Source of the DNA: Rhizobium sp. WYJ-E13
GTDB taxonomy: Bacteria > Pseudomonadota > Alphaproteobacteria > Rhizobiales > Rhizobiaceae
DNA: 64,000 nucleotides
Direction of reading: 5' to 3'
Assembly: GCF_018987265.1 (NCBI RefSeq)
Contig: NZ_CP076853.1
Span: forward strand, 2,232,001 to 2,296,000
Positions 17,175 through 25,522 of this stretch are shown here, in pieces. A program made the translations under genes and the position numbers. Below the pieces are notes generated by a model. The model saw nothing but the letters and a program-made list of their open reading frames with translations, searched no databases and had not been told where the DNA came from. The stretch's first letter is position 1, and each line of letters begins with the position of its first letter.

Positions 17175-18005
17175 TTAGGGACGACCGTTCTTCTCCAGCA
17201 CCAGCCCACGAATACGCTCGGCCACGTCAGGATCGACGGGGTTATAGACGACCATGTTGAGATCCGGCCTGCCGTCGATGGCAAAGCCCGAATACTCCAA
17301 TGCGATATCGCCGAGCACAGGATGTCTCAGCCGCTTGGTGCCCTCGCCATGGGAGATCACCTCGTTCTCCTGCCAGATCCTCTTGAATTCCGGACTGGCG
17401 AGGCTGAGTTCCTCGACCAATTCGGCAACCTCCGAGATAACACCAGCACGCGCCGCATCCGCCCGGAAGGCGCCGACGACGAAGCGGGCCATGGTTTCCC
17501 AGTCATGCTGGACGTTCCGGACATTTGGGTTGCAGAAGAGCAGACGCAGGACGTTCCGGTCCTGAGGCGCAAGGCTGCCGTAATCGGTCATGACGACAGT
17601 CGCCGCGCGGTTCCAGGCAACGATGTCCCAGGCTGCCGTACGAACCAGCGCCGGGCTCACCTCGAGCGTGTCGATAAGCCGCTGCAGGCGCGGGCTGATG
17701 CCCTCGATGGCGCGATAGCGCACCTCGGGCGGCCGGCCGAGACCGAGAATGAACAGATGCTCGCGCTCCGGTTCGGTCAGCATCAGGCCGTTGGCAATCC
17801 GGTTCAGCACGTCGGCTGATGGTGCCCCGCCGCGCCCCTGCTCCAGCCATGTGTACCATGTCGGGCTGATATTGGCGCGCTGCGCCACCTCTTCCCGTCT
17901 CAGCCCCGGCGTGCGCCGGCGGCCCGAGAATCCGAACACCGCCGGATCGAGGCGTGAACGGCGGTCGCGAAGGAAGATGCCAAGTGCGTTGCTGTCGGTA
18001 CTCAT
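17175..18005 (-). CDS. XRE-type helix-turn-helix regulator with MmyB-like ligand domain
   Basis: The 276-residue product starts with an HTH ('RRTPGLRREEVAQRANISPTWYTWLEQGRG', residues about 30-60). It continues into the long C-terminal domain with 'RLQRLIDTL', 'DIVAWNRAA' and 'YNPVDPD' that defines the MmyB-like fatty-acid-binding group. It is divergent from the epimerase-like gene at 18188, which it probably regulates. The start at 18005 follows AGGA by five bases; an in-frame ATG at 18023 adds six residues. Confidence 0.88.
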   Translation of the reverse strand: MSTDSNALGIFLRDRRSRLDPAVFGFSGRRRTPGLRREEVAQRANISPTWYTWLEQGRGGAPSADVLNRIANGLMLTEPEREHLFILGLGRPPEVRYRAIEGISPRLQRLIDTLEVSPALVRTAAWDIVAWNRAATVVMTDYGSLAPQDRNVLRLLFCNPNVRNVQHDWETMARFVVGAFRADAARAGVISEVAELVEELSLASPEFKRIWQENEVISHGEGTKRLRHPVLGDIALEYSGFAIDGRPDLNMVVYNPVDPDVAERIRGLVLEKNGRP

Positions 18006-18088
18006 GCCGTTCCTGTTAGCCATTATAATAGGATAACGTCACTACTTTAACAGCATAAAACATAGCGCAATATTGGGGGCTGTAAAGC

Positions 18089-18172
18089 AAGTCGCGCAAA
18101 AGTGTGAAGCGGTTTTGCGACAACGACATGCGACAAAACAAAGACTTAAAGCGTGCAGGAGCACGCTTTAAA
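18089..18172. repeat. Rhizobial intergenic palindromic repeat (type B) with hairpin
   Basis: The stretch beginning GTCGCGCAAAAGTGTG and ending in AAAGACTTAAAGCG resembles a dispersed mosaic repeat known between rhizobial genes. Its right part forms a perfect 11-base inverted repeat, TTAAAGCGTGC-AGGA-GCACGCTTTAA (18146-18171), directly before the ribosome binding site of the next gene. A diverged relative lies at 52711-52775. Confidence 0.55.
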
Positions 18173-18187
18173 ATAAGGAGATACCCC

Positions 18188-19087
18188 ATGCGCATTTTTC
18201 TCACCGGCGCCACCGGCTTCATCGGATCGGCCATCGTGCCTGAACTTCAGAAGGCAGGCCATCATGTCATCGGCATGACCCGCTCCGACGCCGGCGCCAG
18301 GGCGCTCGAAGCAGCCGGCGTCGAAGTCCACCGGGGAGTGCTGGAAGCGCCCGAAAGCGTGCAAGCCGGCGTCGAGAAGGCCGAGGCCGTCATCCATACG
18401 GCTTTCGACCATGATTTCTCCCGCTTCGTCGAGAATTGCCAGAAGGACAGCCGCGTCATCGCCGCAATGGGCGAGGCTCTGAAAGGCTCGAACCGCCCCC
18501 TCCTCATCACATCGGGCACCGGCATCGGCAATGCCCATCTCGGTGAACCGGCGAGCGAGGATGTCTTCAACATCGAGCATCCCAACCCGCGCATCGCCTC
18601 CGAACTTGCCGGCAACGCCCTGCTCGATCAGGGCGTCAACGTCTCCGTCATGCGTCTTCCGCAGGTCCACAACACGTTCAAGCAGGGCCTCGTCTCGCCG
18701 CTGATCGAAATCGCCCGCGCAAAGGGCGCCGTCGGCTACGTCGGCGAAGGCCGCAACCGCTTCCCGGCCGGCCACCTGCTCGATGTCGCCCTGCTCTATC
18801 GCCTTGCGATCGAACGCGGCGAAGCCGGTGCCCGCTATAACGCTGTTGATGAGGAAGGTGTGACTATGCGCGAGATCGCCGAAGCCCTCGGCCGCGGCCT
18901 GAAACTGCCGGTCATCTCCATCGCACCGGAAAAGGCAGCCGAGCATTTCGGCTGGATGGCCATCTTCGCCGGCCTCGACTTCCCGGCGTCAAGCGAAAAG
19001 ACCCGCCGTATCCTCGGCTGGAACCCAACCGGTCCAGGCCTGATCGCCGATCTCGACGCGATGGACTACGGCAGCCTCGCGGCCTGA
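18188..19087 (+). CDS. NAD(P)-dependent epimerase-like SDR (extended/atypical)
   Basis: The 299-residue product has the nucleotide site 'MRIFLTGATGFIGSAIVPELQKAGHHVIGMTRSD' and 'AEAVIHTAFDHDFSRF'. It also has 'PLLITSGTGIG' in the catalytic Ser region, a family in which the usual YxxxK is degenerate. Members are often annotated as 3-beta-HSD-like or SDR5-type oxidoreductases. AAGGAG stands eight bases before the ATG. The upstream hairpin repeat and the divergent MmyB-like regulator may control it. The substrate is unknown. Confidence 0.88.
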   Translation: MRIFLTGATGFIGSAIVPELQKAGHHVIGMTRSDAGARALEAAGVEVHRGVLEAPESVQAGVEKAEAVIHTAFDHDFSRFVENCQKDSRVIAAMGEALKGSNRPLLITSGTGIGNAHLGEPASEDVFNIEHPNPRIASELAGNALLDQGVNVSVMRLPQVHNTFKQGLVSPLIEIARAKGAVGYVGEGRNRFPAGHLLDVALLYRLAIERGEAGARYNAVDEEGVTMREIAEALGRGLKLPVISIAPEKAAEHFGWMAIFAGLDFPASSEKTRRILGWNPTGPGLIADLDAMDYGSLAA

Positions 19088-19158
19088 CCGATCGGCTCGT
19101 CGCCGAACTTGTCGCCTACTGAGTTTTTCAGCTCCGCAGGCGGCAAATCGTTTTGATC

Positions 19159-19914
19159 TCAGACTTGCAGCCCGCCGGAAATGTCGATCACGCCGCCGCT
19201 GATGTAGCCGCCATTCGGCCCCGCCAGGAAACTGATGGCCGCCGAGACTTCCTCCAGCGTCGCGATGCGCCGGATCGGATGCAGGTCCATCACTGCGTCG
19301 GGCAGGTTGTCTCGCACGTCAGCCGCCATGTCGGTCGGCATGATGCCGGGCTGGACGATGTTGACGGTGATATTGCGTCCGCCGAGATCGCGGGCGACGC
19401 CCTTCGCATATCCTGAAATCGCCGCCTTGGTCCCCGCATAATCGGCAACGCCGGAAAACGGCACGCGGCTGCCGAGCAGCGAGCCGATGAAGATGATCCG
19501 GCCGCCATCCGAAATCGCCTGCGCTGCCGCCCGTGTGGTCGCCACAGCACCCATCACGTTGACCTGCCACTGGCGATCGAGATTGACCGTGTCGAGATCG
19601 GGATCGTCGACCGTCCTGCCCTGCACGGCAATCGCCGCATTGTTGACGAGGATGTCGAGCTTGCCGAAATAGGCCACGACCTTCTCGACCAGCGGCTTGG
19701 CTGCCGCGGTGTCGGCCTGATCGCTCTGGATCGCCAGAGCCCGCACACCCTTCGCCCGCAGCGTCTCGACCACGGCTTCCGCCTTCTCGGCCGAATTGAC
19801 ATAGCTGATCGCCACATCCGCGCCTTGGTCCGCAAGCGCCTCCGCCGCAGCAGCACCCAGGCCGCGTGAACCACCGGTCACCAGAGCGACCTTTCCCTTC
19901 AAAATGTCAGACAT
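19159..19914 (-). CDS. SDR-family oxidoreductase (FabG-like)
   Basis: The 251-residue product has an intact classical SDR set: 'VALVTGGSRGLGAAAAEALADQG' (cofactor), 'LDILVNNAAIAV', 'IIFIGSLLGS' (Ser) and 'DYAGTKAAI' (YxxxK), ending 'GGYISGGVIDISGGLQV'. It should reduce a keto group with NAD(P)H. The ATG at 19914 follows AGGACTGAT. It is divergent from a TetR gene, with a 14-base perfect palindrome between the two, so TetR repression is likely. Confidence 0.92.
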   Translation of the reverse strand: MSDILKGKVALVTGGSRGLGAAAAEALADQGADVAISYVNSAEKAEAVVETLRAKGVRALAIQSDQADTAAAKPLVEKVVAYFGKLDILVNNAAIAVQGRTVDDPDLDTVNLDRQWQVNVMGAVATTRAAAQAISDGGRIIFIGSLLGSRVPFSGVADYAGTKAAISGYAKGVARDLGGRNITVNIVQPGIMPTDMAADVRDNLPDAVMDLHPIRRIATLEEVSAAISFLAGPNGGYISGGVIDISGGLQV

Positions 19915-19978
19915 ATCAGTCCTTTCCATACCCCGTCGAAGCACCGCCCGCCCCATTGGCTGGCGGTTCAGTTTTTTC

Positions 19979-19992
19979 GTAACGATCGTTAC
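19979..19992. promoter_or_regulatory. Perfect palindrome GTAACGATCGTTAC, likely TetR operator
   Basis: A 14-base perfect palindrome lies between the divergent SDR and TetR genes. A second, partly related half site (TAACGAT) follows at about 19995. Both promoters would fall across it, which fits a TetR repressor controlling itself and the SDR. Confidence 0.6.
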
Positions 19993-20073
19993 CATAACGA
20001 TTGGTATGAAATCTGGACAAACGCTGTCAAGTGGTTTAATAATGACCATTATGAAATTCATTGAGTCGGTCTG

Positions 20074-20664
20074 ATGGGACGCCATCGCGAGTTTGATGTC
20101 GAAAAAGCGCTCGATGCCGCGCTTTGCGTCTTCTGGCGCAAGGGCTACGAAGGCGCGTCCTACGCCGACCTCACCGAGGCGACCGGCGTCGAACGGCCGG
20201 CGCTCTATTCCGCCTTTGGCAACAAGGAAGCGCTCTTCCGCCAGGTTCTGGATCGCTATTACGAGCGATACCTGGATTACATCCCGAAAGCATTGGAGCT
20301 GCCGACCTCACGGGAAGTCGCCGCCCATATCCTGTCCAACGCGATAGACCTCAACACGCGCTTCCCCACCCACAGGGGCTGCCTCGGTATCAATGGCGTG
20401 CTGGCGGGATCGGATGAAGCCGAACCGGTGCGGCAGGCTTTGATCGATGCCCGCGCGGTTGGCGAAGTCCAGCTTCGCGAACGCTTCGAGCGGGCAAAGG
20501 CCGAAGGCGACCTGCCGGAGACCGCCAAGCCCGCAGCACTTGCAGCCTTCCTGCTCGCCGTGCTTCACGGCATGGCGGTACAGGCCAAGGCCGGCTTCAG
20601 CCGCGAGGCGCTGGAGGCCGTTGCCGAGCAGGCGCTATCGACCTGGCCTTCAAAATCGTCCTGA
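20074..20664 (+). CDS. TetR-family repressor
   Basis: The 196-residue product has the TetR HTH 'FDVEKALDAALCVFWRKGYEGASYADLTEATGVERPALYSAFGNKEALF' at residues 7-55. An all-helical ligand domain follows, with the 'HRGCLGINGVLAGSD' and 'FLLAVLHGMAVQAKAG' blocks of the YcdC/AcrR-C-like branch. Divergent placement beside the SDR gene and the palindrome at 19979 make that SDR the expected target. The ligand is unknown. Confidence 0.92.
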   Translation: MGRHREFDVEKALDAALCVFWRKGYEGASYADLTEATGVERPALYSAFGNKEALFRQVLDRYYERYLDYIPKALELPTSREVAAHILSNAIDLNTRFPTHRGCLGINGVLAGSDEAEPVRQALIDARAVGEVQLRERFERAKAEGDLPETAKPAALAAFLLAVLHGMAVQAKAGFSREALEAVAEQALSTWPSKSS

Positions 20665-20677
20665 ACCCTGGCGGCAA

Positions 20678-21199
20678 CTAACCCGCCGCCGCATCCATCT
20701 TCGCCCGTACCTCCAGAAACGCCGCCGTCAGCCGCGCTAGCACCGGCGATTTGACGGATCCGTTCGCCCCGCCGATCGGGTCCTCGATATGGATGCGCCT
20801 GAGATCATCCATGAACTCGTCCCAGAGCTTCTGCCCGCCCTCTTCCAGAAGTTCGGCGCGGATGCTCAGATCCTCGCTCACAGGCAGAAACCGCCGCCCC
20901 CAGGCGCCGATCATCGCAAACATGGGCACGAGCTGGATGGAGGCTTCCGTCAGGCTGTAGATCGCCTTCTGGCTATGGGAGGGATCGTCGAGCTTGGTGA
21001 TCAGCCCGTAGGACAGCAGCCGCTTCAGCCGCGCCGCCAGAATATTGGAGGCGATGCCCTCTTCCGATTGCGTCAGCAGCTCGCGGAAATGACGGCGATT
21101 GCCGAACATGATATCCCTGATGATGACGAGGCTCCATCGGTCGCCCAGCACTTCCATCGTCAGGTTGATCGGGCAGCCCGACCGTATCTCGATATCCAT
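20678..21199 (-). CDS. HxlR-family winged-helix regulator
   Basis: The 173-residue product has the HxlR pattern: 'GCPINLTMEVLGDRWSLVIIRDIMFGNRRHFRELL' with the sensor-type Cys at residue about 8, then 'GIASNILAARLKRLLSYGLITK' and 'YSLTEASIQLVPMFAMIGAWG'. The start MDIEIRSGCP at 21199 follows GGAG. It is divergent from a DHFR-like reductase gene 90 bases away. HxlR proteins often sense thiol-reactive or quinone stress; here this is inference. Confidence 0.92.
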   Translation of the reverse strand: MDIEIRSGCPINLTMEVLGDRWSLVIIRDIMFGNRRHFRELLTQSEEGIASNILAARLKRLLSYGLITKLDDPSHSQKAIYSLTEASIQLVPMFAMIGAWGRRFLPVSEDLSIRAELLEEGGQKLWDEFMDDLRRIHIEDPIGGANGSVKSPVLARLTAAFLEVRAKMDAAAG

Positions 21200-21289
21200 A
21201 TTCGACTCCGCGACAAAAACCAGTTGCATTATAGGATTGGTTATGCGACAAGACAACCGATTTCAAAATGCAATCAGATGGAGGCTGAC

Positions 21290-21931
21290 ATGACTCGTGT
21301 ACGCGTCGCTGCATTTTCCCTTTCGGTCGATGGTTTCGGCGCCGGCCCGGACCAAAGCCTTGAAAATCCTCTCGGCAAGCGCGGCATGGAAGTACACCAG
21401 TGGTTCTTCCCCACCCGCACCTTCCGCACCATGATCGGCAAGGACGACGGCACCACCGGCGTCGATGACAGATACGGCGCCGCAGCCATGACCGGCTTCG
21501 GCGCCTTCATCCTCGGCCGCAACATGTTCGGTCCCATCAGGGGCGAATGGCCGGATGAGAACTGGAAAGGCTGGTGGGGTCCGAACCCGCCCTATCATGC
21601 GCCCACCTTCATCCTCACCCACTATGCCCGCGAGCCCATCGTCATGGAGGGCGGCACCACCTTCCATTTCATCACCGGCGGCATCGAGGAAGCACTGGAA
21701 AAGGCAAAGGCGGCCGCCGGCGACAAGGACGTCAAGATCGGCGGCGGCGTCAGCACCGTGCGCCAATATCTGAAAGCCGGCCTGATCGACGAGATCCATT
21801 TCGCCATCTCCCCCGTTGTCCTCGGCAAGGGCGAAGCCATGTTCGAAGGCATCGACCTGCCGGCGCTGGGCTTCTCCGTCAAATCCCACGAGATGACCGA
21901 GATGGCTGCGCATATCGTCCTTTCGAAGTAA
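21290..21931 (+). CDS. Dihydrofolate-reductase-fold (RibD-C-like) reductase
   Basis: The 213-residue product starts 'MTRVRVAAFSLSVDGFGAGPDQSLENPLG' and has 'FILGRNMFGPIRGEW', 'PTFILTHYAREPIVMEGGTTFHFIT' and 'VKIGGGVSTVRQYLKAGLIDEIHFAISPVVLGKGEAMFEG', the NADPH-fold blocks of the RibD C-terminal family. GGAGG lies six bases before the ATG. It is divergent from the HxlR gene, its probable regulator, and followed nine bases later by a GST gene. Confidence 0.9.
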   Translation: MTRVRVAAFSLSVDGFGAGPDQSLENPLGKRGMEVHQWFFPTRTFRTMIGKDDGTTGVDDRYGAAAMTGFGAFILGRNMFGPIRGEWPDENWKGWWGPNPPYHAPTFILTHYAREPIVMEGGTTFHFITGGIEEALEKAKAAAGDKDVKIGGGVSTVRQYLKAGLIDEIHFAISPVVLGKGEAMFEGIDLPALGFSVKSHEMTEMAAHIVLSK

Positions 21932-21940
21932 GGCTTGCCC

Positions 21941-22609
21941 ATGTCCGCCGCCATGCCGCTCGTGATCTACCTGCACCCGCTTTCCTCCTATTCCCAAAAG
22001 GCGAAAACGGCCTTCTACGAAAAGGACCTGGCCTTCGAGGTGAAGCTTCTCGACGGCTGCGAGCCGATCGCCTCGGAATTCCAGGCGAAGTGGCCGATCA
22101 AGCGCTTTCCAGTCCTTGAGCATGGCGGCGACTTCATCTTCGAGGCCACCAGCATCATCGAATATATCGACCTCCTGCACCCGACCGACCACCCCTTGCT
22201 TCCCGCCGACGCCATGGTGGCGAACAGGGTGCGCATGTGGGACCGTTTTTTCGATAACTACCTGCAATATCCGCAGCAGCGCATGGTCAATGCCTCGCTC
22301 GGTCGCGAGGTCGAGCCCGATGACAACTATATCCGCTGGCGCCAGGCACTCGAAACCGCCTATGGCATTCTCGACGAGCATATGAAGGGCCGCCAATGGG
22401 TGGCGAGCGAAGACTTCAGCCTCGCAGACTGCTCCGCCGCCCCCGCCATGCTCTATGCCGACTGGGCGCACCCAGTCCCCGGCCATTTCGAAAATGTCCG
22501 CGCCTACCGCACCCGCCTTCTCCAGCGCCCGAGCTATGCCCGCGCCCTCGACGAGGCCCGCCCCTACCGCCATCTCTATCCGCTGGGAGCGCCGGTCGGG
22601 CGGGATTGA
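21941..22609 (+). CDS. Glutathione S-transferase family protein
   Basis: The 222-residue product has a thioredoxin-like N-terminal domain ('VIYLHPLSSYSQKAKTAFYEKDLAFEVKLLD', 'KRFPVLEHGGDFIFEATSIIEYID') and an all-helical C-terminal domain ending with 'EDFSLADCSAAPAMLYADW'. The cis-Pro and the E-S/T pair that hold glutathione are present (FPVLEHG...EATSI). ATG at 21941 is preferred to the TTG at 21935. It lies nine bases after the DHFR-like gene and probably shares its transcript, which suggests electrophile or drug stress. Confidence 0.92.
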   Translation: MSAAMPLVIYLHPLSSYSQKAKTAFYEKDLAFEVKLLDGCEPIASEFQAKWPIKRFPVLEHGGDFIFEATSIIEYIDLLHPTDHPLLPADAMVANRVRMWDRFFDNYLQYPQQRMVNASLGREVEPDDNYIRWRQALETAYGILDEHMKGRQWVASEDFSLADCSAAPAMLYADWAHPVPGHFENVRAYRTRLLQRPSYARALDEARPYRHLYPLGAPVGRD

Positions 22610-22686
22610 GCGGGCAGTCATTGCCCCGATAACAAACCGTCCTATCCTTCCCCGGCGTGAATCAGGCAAGGACATGCGAGGGACCG

Positions 22687-23478
22687 ATGAGTGACGATCT
22701 GTTACAGGGCGTGGCGGCGCGATGGGACGACAATGCCGATCAATGGACGCATGACGTCCGTAACGGCTACGACGTCTATCGCGAGCTTTTCACCTTCCCC
22801 GCCTTCCTGGATCTCCTGCCGCCGATCGCCGGCCTTGATGTCATCGATTTCGGCTGCGGCGAAGGCACGAATACCCGCCGCTTTGCCGAGCTCGGCGCAC
22901 GCCTGACCGGCATCGATCTCTCCGCGCGCATGATCGGCCATGCGCAAAAGGCCGAGGATGAAAGCACTCTCGGCATCACCTACAAGATTTCTTCCTACAG
23001 CGCCGATACCGGCTTTCCGGATGCCTCCTTCGATGCCGTCGTCTCCACCATGGCGCTGATGGATGGCCCGGATTTCGAGGCTGCCATGCGCGAAGCCTAC
23101 CGGCTGCTGCGCCCCGGCGGCTTTATCGCCTTCAGCGTGCTGCATCCCTGCTTCATCACGCCGGGCCTCGGCTGGCAGAAGAACGAGGACGGCTTTGCGA
23201 CCGCCCTCTGCGTCTCGCGCTATTTCGATCGCAGCACCTTCACCGAGGAATGGCGCTTCGGCGCCCGGCCGGCCGGCGAGGAGGTCAGGCTCTTCGCCGT
23301 ACCGCGCTTTCCGCGCACCATGGCCGATTACCTGAACGGCATCGCCGCCGCCGGCTTCCGCATCGGCAGGATCGGCGAACCGCAGCCGAGCCCCGAGGTC
23401 TGCGAAAACTCCCCGCGCTTTGCCCGCTGGCGCGACCTTGCCGCGTTCCTGCTGCTCGTCATGGCCGAGCGCCCCTAA
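22687..23478 (+). CDS. Class I SAM-dependent methyltransferase
   Basis: The 263-residue product has 'LDVIDFGCGEGTNTRRFAELGARLTGIDLSARMIGHAQ' (SAM site), 'DTGFPDASFDAVVSTMALMDGPDF' and 'LLRPGGFIAFSVLHPCF'. The methyl acceptor cannot be told. The start MSDDLLQG at 22687 is used rather than the upstream ATG at 22657. A perfect hairpin (GCGCCCC-TAAACC-GGGGCGC, 23469-23488) spans its stop codon and faces the convergent acetolactate synthase gene. Confidence 0.9.
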   Translation: MSDDLLQGVAARWDDNADQWTHDVRNGYDVYRELFTFPAFLDLLPPIAGLDVIDFGCGEGTNTRRFAELGARLTGIDLSARMIGHAQKAEDESTLGITYKISSYSADTGFPDASFDAVVSTMALMDGPDFEAAMREAYRLLRPGGFIAFSVLHPCFITPGLGWQKNEDGFATALCVSRYFDRSTFTEEWRFGARPAGEEVRLFAVPRFPRTMADYLNGIAAAGFRIGRIGEPQPSPEVCENSPRFARWRDLAAFLLLVMAERP

Positions 23479-23488
23479 ACCGGGGCGC
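23469..23488. terminator. Convergent hairpin between methyltransferase and acetolactate synthase
   Basis: A perfect 7-base stem (GCGCCCC/GGGGCGC) with a 6-base loop overlaps the methyltransferase stop and lies 10 bases past the convergent ilvB stop. There is no T-run, so it is a weak candidate for a bidirectional terminator. Confidence 0.35.
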
Positions 23489-23498
23489 CCTGCTCTGA

Positions 23499-25304
23499 TC
23501 AGACAAGCCCCTGGCTGAAGCCGAAGCGGGCATCGGCTTCAGCCGCGCGCACATCGTCTCCGAACAGCATGTCATTATGCGGCCGGCCGCTGCGCACCAT
23601 CGGATAGACATTCTCGAGCGCCGCTACCCGGCAATCGAAAAGCACCGTCCGGTCGATAGCGATCATCTTGCGGATCTTGTCATCGAGTTCATCGGGCTTC
23701 TCGCATCGGATACCAACTGCGCCATAGGCTTCCGCCAGCTTGACGAAATCCGGCAGGGAGGCGGAATAGGATCGATCCCGGCGGTTGCCATGCAGGATCT
23801 GCTGCCATTGCCGGATCATGCCGAGCTGCGCATTGTTGAGGATAAAGATCTTCACCGGCGCCCGGTGCTGCATCGCCGCCGAAAGCTCCTTCAGCGTCAT
23901 CTGTACCGAGCCATCGCCGACAATGCCGAGAACCAGCCGCCCGGGATAGGCGATCTGCGCCCCGATCGCCGCCGGTAACCCGTATCCCATCGTGCCGAGA
24001 CCGCCCGACGTGATCCAGCGGTTCGGCTCCTCCATGCCGAAAAGCTGCGCCGCCCACATCTGATGCTGGCCGACATCTGTCGTGACGATGGGATCAAGGC
24101 CTGACGTCAGCGCATGCAGCCGCTCCAGCGCATATTGCGGCATGATCACGTCATCGCGCATCTCATAGGCGAAGGAGTTTCGCGCCCGCCATCGCTCGAT
24201 CTTCGCCCACCAGCCGGCGAGCCGCCTTCGCTCCGGCACGGCAGGAAGCGCCCGCCAGGCTTCGATCATCGCCTTCAGCACATCAGCCGCATCGCCCGCG
24301 ATGCCGATATCGACGGCGACATTCTTGTTGATCGAGGACGGATCGATGTCGATATGGATCTTCCTCGACCCCGGCGAAAACTTGTCGATGCGCGAAGTCA
24401 CGCGGTCGTCGAAACGCGCGCCGACGGCGATCATCAGATCGCAATCATGCATCGCCATATTCGCCTCATAGGAGCCGTGCATGCCCGGCATCTTCAGCCA
24501 GTTAAGCCCAGATGCCGGATAGGCGCCAAGCCCCATCAGCGTCGAGGTGATGGGAAAACCCGTCAGCTCCACCAGTTCCCGAAGCAGGCGCGAAGCCTCC
24601 GGCCCGGAATTGATGATGCCGCCGCCGGTATAGAGGACCGGCCGCTCGGCCCGCGCCATCATCGCAACCGCCTCCGCAATCGCTTCGCGGTTATCGTCCG
24701 CCTGCGCCCGATAACGCACCGGCACTGAAATCTCATCCGGTCCGACATAGAGCCCGCTCGCAAAGAGCACGTCCTTCGGCATATCGACCAGAACCGGACC
24801 CGGCCGGCCTGACACCGCGATCCTGAAAGCGAGATGGATCGTCTTTGCGAGATCGTCGATATGGCTGACGAGGAAATTATGCTTGGTGCAGGGTCGCGTG
24901 ATACCGACCGTATCGCATTCCTGAAAGGCATCCGTGCCGATCAGGTTCGTCGGCACCTGTCCCGTCAGGCAGACGAGCGGAATGGAATCCATCAGCGCAT
25001 CGTGCAGCGCCGTGACAGCATTGGTGACACCTGGTCCAGAGGTCACCAGCATGACGCCGACCTTGCCGGTCGCGCGCGCATAGCCTTCGGCCGCATGGCC
25101 GGCCCCCTGCTCGTGCCGCACCAGCAGATGTTTGATGTCATCCTGCTGAAAAATCTCGTCATAGATCGGCAGCACGGCAGCGCCCGGATAGCCGAAAATA
25201 TGCTCGACGCCATTGTCGCGCAGCGCCTGCAGAACGATTTCACCGCCGTTCATAAGGCGGTTGTAGGGGGAAATTCGGGTAGAGTTGGCCTTATCGCCGG
25301 TCAT
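23499..25304 (-). CDS. ilvB: Acetolactate synthase large subunit (orphan copy)
   Basis: The 601-residue thiamine-diphosphate enzyme has '[12 protein letters not shown]', the catalytic Glu region '[19 protein letters not shown]', a middle domain ending 'ARFDDRVT' and the ThDP/Mg motif '[18 protein letters not shown]...ILNN'. It condenses two pyruvates, or pyruvate with 2-oxobutyrate, in branched-chain amino acid synthesis. No small regulatory subunit (ilvH) or ilvC follows; both flanking genes are unrelated. The ATG at 25304 follows GGAAA by seven bases. A leader peptide and terminator upstream show attenuation control. An orphan catalytic copy may use a regulatory subunit encoded elsewhere. 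Confidence 0.93.
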   Translation of the reverse strand: MTGDKANSTRISPYNRLMNGGEIVLQALRDNGVEHIFGYPGAAVLPIYDEIFQQDDIKHLLVRHEQGAGHAAEGYARATGKVGVMLVTSGPGVTNAVTALHDALMDSIPLVCLTGQVPTNLIGTDAFQECDTVGITRPCTKHNFLVSHIDDLAKTIHLAFRIAVSGRPGPVLVDMPKDVLFASGLYVGPDEISVPVRYRAQADDNREAIAEAVAMMARAERPVLYTGGGIINSGPEASRLLRELVELTGFPITSTLMGLGAYPASGLNWLKMPGMHGSYEANMAMHDCDLMIAVGARFDDRVTSRIDKFSPGSRKIHIDIDPSSINKNVAVDIGIAGDAADVLKAMIEAWRALPAVPERRRLAGWWAKIERWRARNSFAYEMRDDVIMPQYALERLHALTSGLDPIVTTDVGQHQMWAAQLFGMEEPNRWITSGGLGTMGYGLPAAIGAQIAYPGRLVLGIVGDGSVQMTLKELSAAMQHRAPVKIFILNNAQLGMIRQWQQILHGNRRDRSYSASLPDFVKLAEAYGAVGIRCEKPDELDDKIRKMIAIDRTVLFDCRVAALENVYPMVRSGRPHNDMLFGDDVRAAEADARFGFSQGLV

Positions 25305-25349
25305 AGCAATTTCCGTCGTTGATAGGGTGATCGGGGTGCGACGGGGCAC

Positions 25350-25372
25350 AAAAAAAGGCCCCGTCAGGGACC
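25350..25372 (-). terminator. Attenuator terminator of the ilvB leader
   Basis: On the minus strand GGTCCC-TGAC-GGGGCC followed by seven T residues forms a classical intrinsic terminator. It sits between the leader peptide and the ilvB start, 36 bases past the leader stop. Confidence 0.85.
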
Positions 25373-25407
25373 TTGTGTTCGGCGCATGGGTGGCTGATGC
25401 CGGACGG

Positions 25408-25464
25408 TTACACCGTCCTGCCCATGCGCGATATCACCACGACGAGAACCATTGCGATTTTCAT
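25408..25464 (-). CDS. ilv attenuation leader peptide
   Basis: An 18-residue peptide, [18 protein letters not shown], ends in TAA. Eight of its first eleven residues after Met are Ile, Val, Leu, Ala or Met, with a run of Val-Leu-Val-Val-Val-Ile. These are the amino acids whose synthesis ilvB serves. Its last codons lie in a perfect hairpin (GGACGGT-GTA-ACCGTCC, 25402-25418), followed by the terminator hairpin. Stalling of the ribosome at Val/Leu/Ile codons would prevent the terminator from forming. Confidence 0.85.
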   Translation of the reverse strand: MKIAMVLVVVISRMGRTV

Positions 25465-25522
25465 GGGCGGTAGAGCTAGCCGCAAATCGCCACGCCGTCA
25501 ATCGCTTCGCGGTGAAGGAAAA

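Noticed and set aside
21200..21289. Weak inverted motifs (ACCA...TGGT) between HxlR and DHFR-like genes
   Set aside because: Arms are only four bases and could occur by chance; no clear palindrome as at the other regulator pairs.
21263..22675. Minus-strand frame of 470 codons opposite the DHFR-like and GST genes
   Set aside because: Antisense shadow of two recognised genes with short spacing and good ribosome binding sites.
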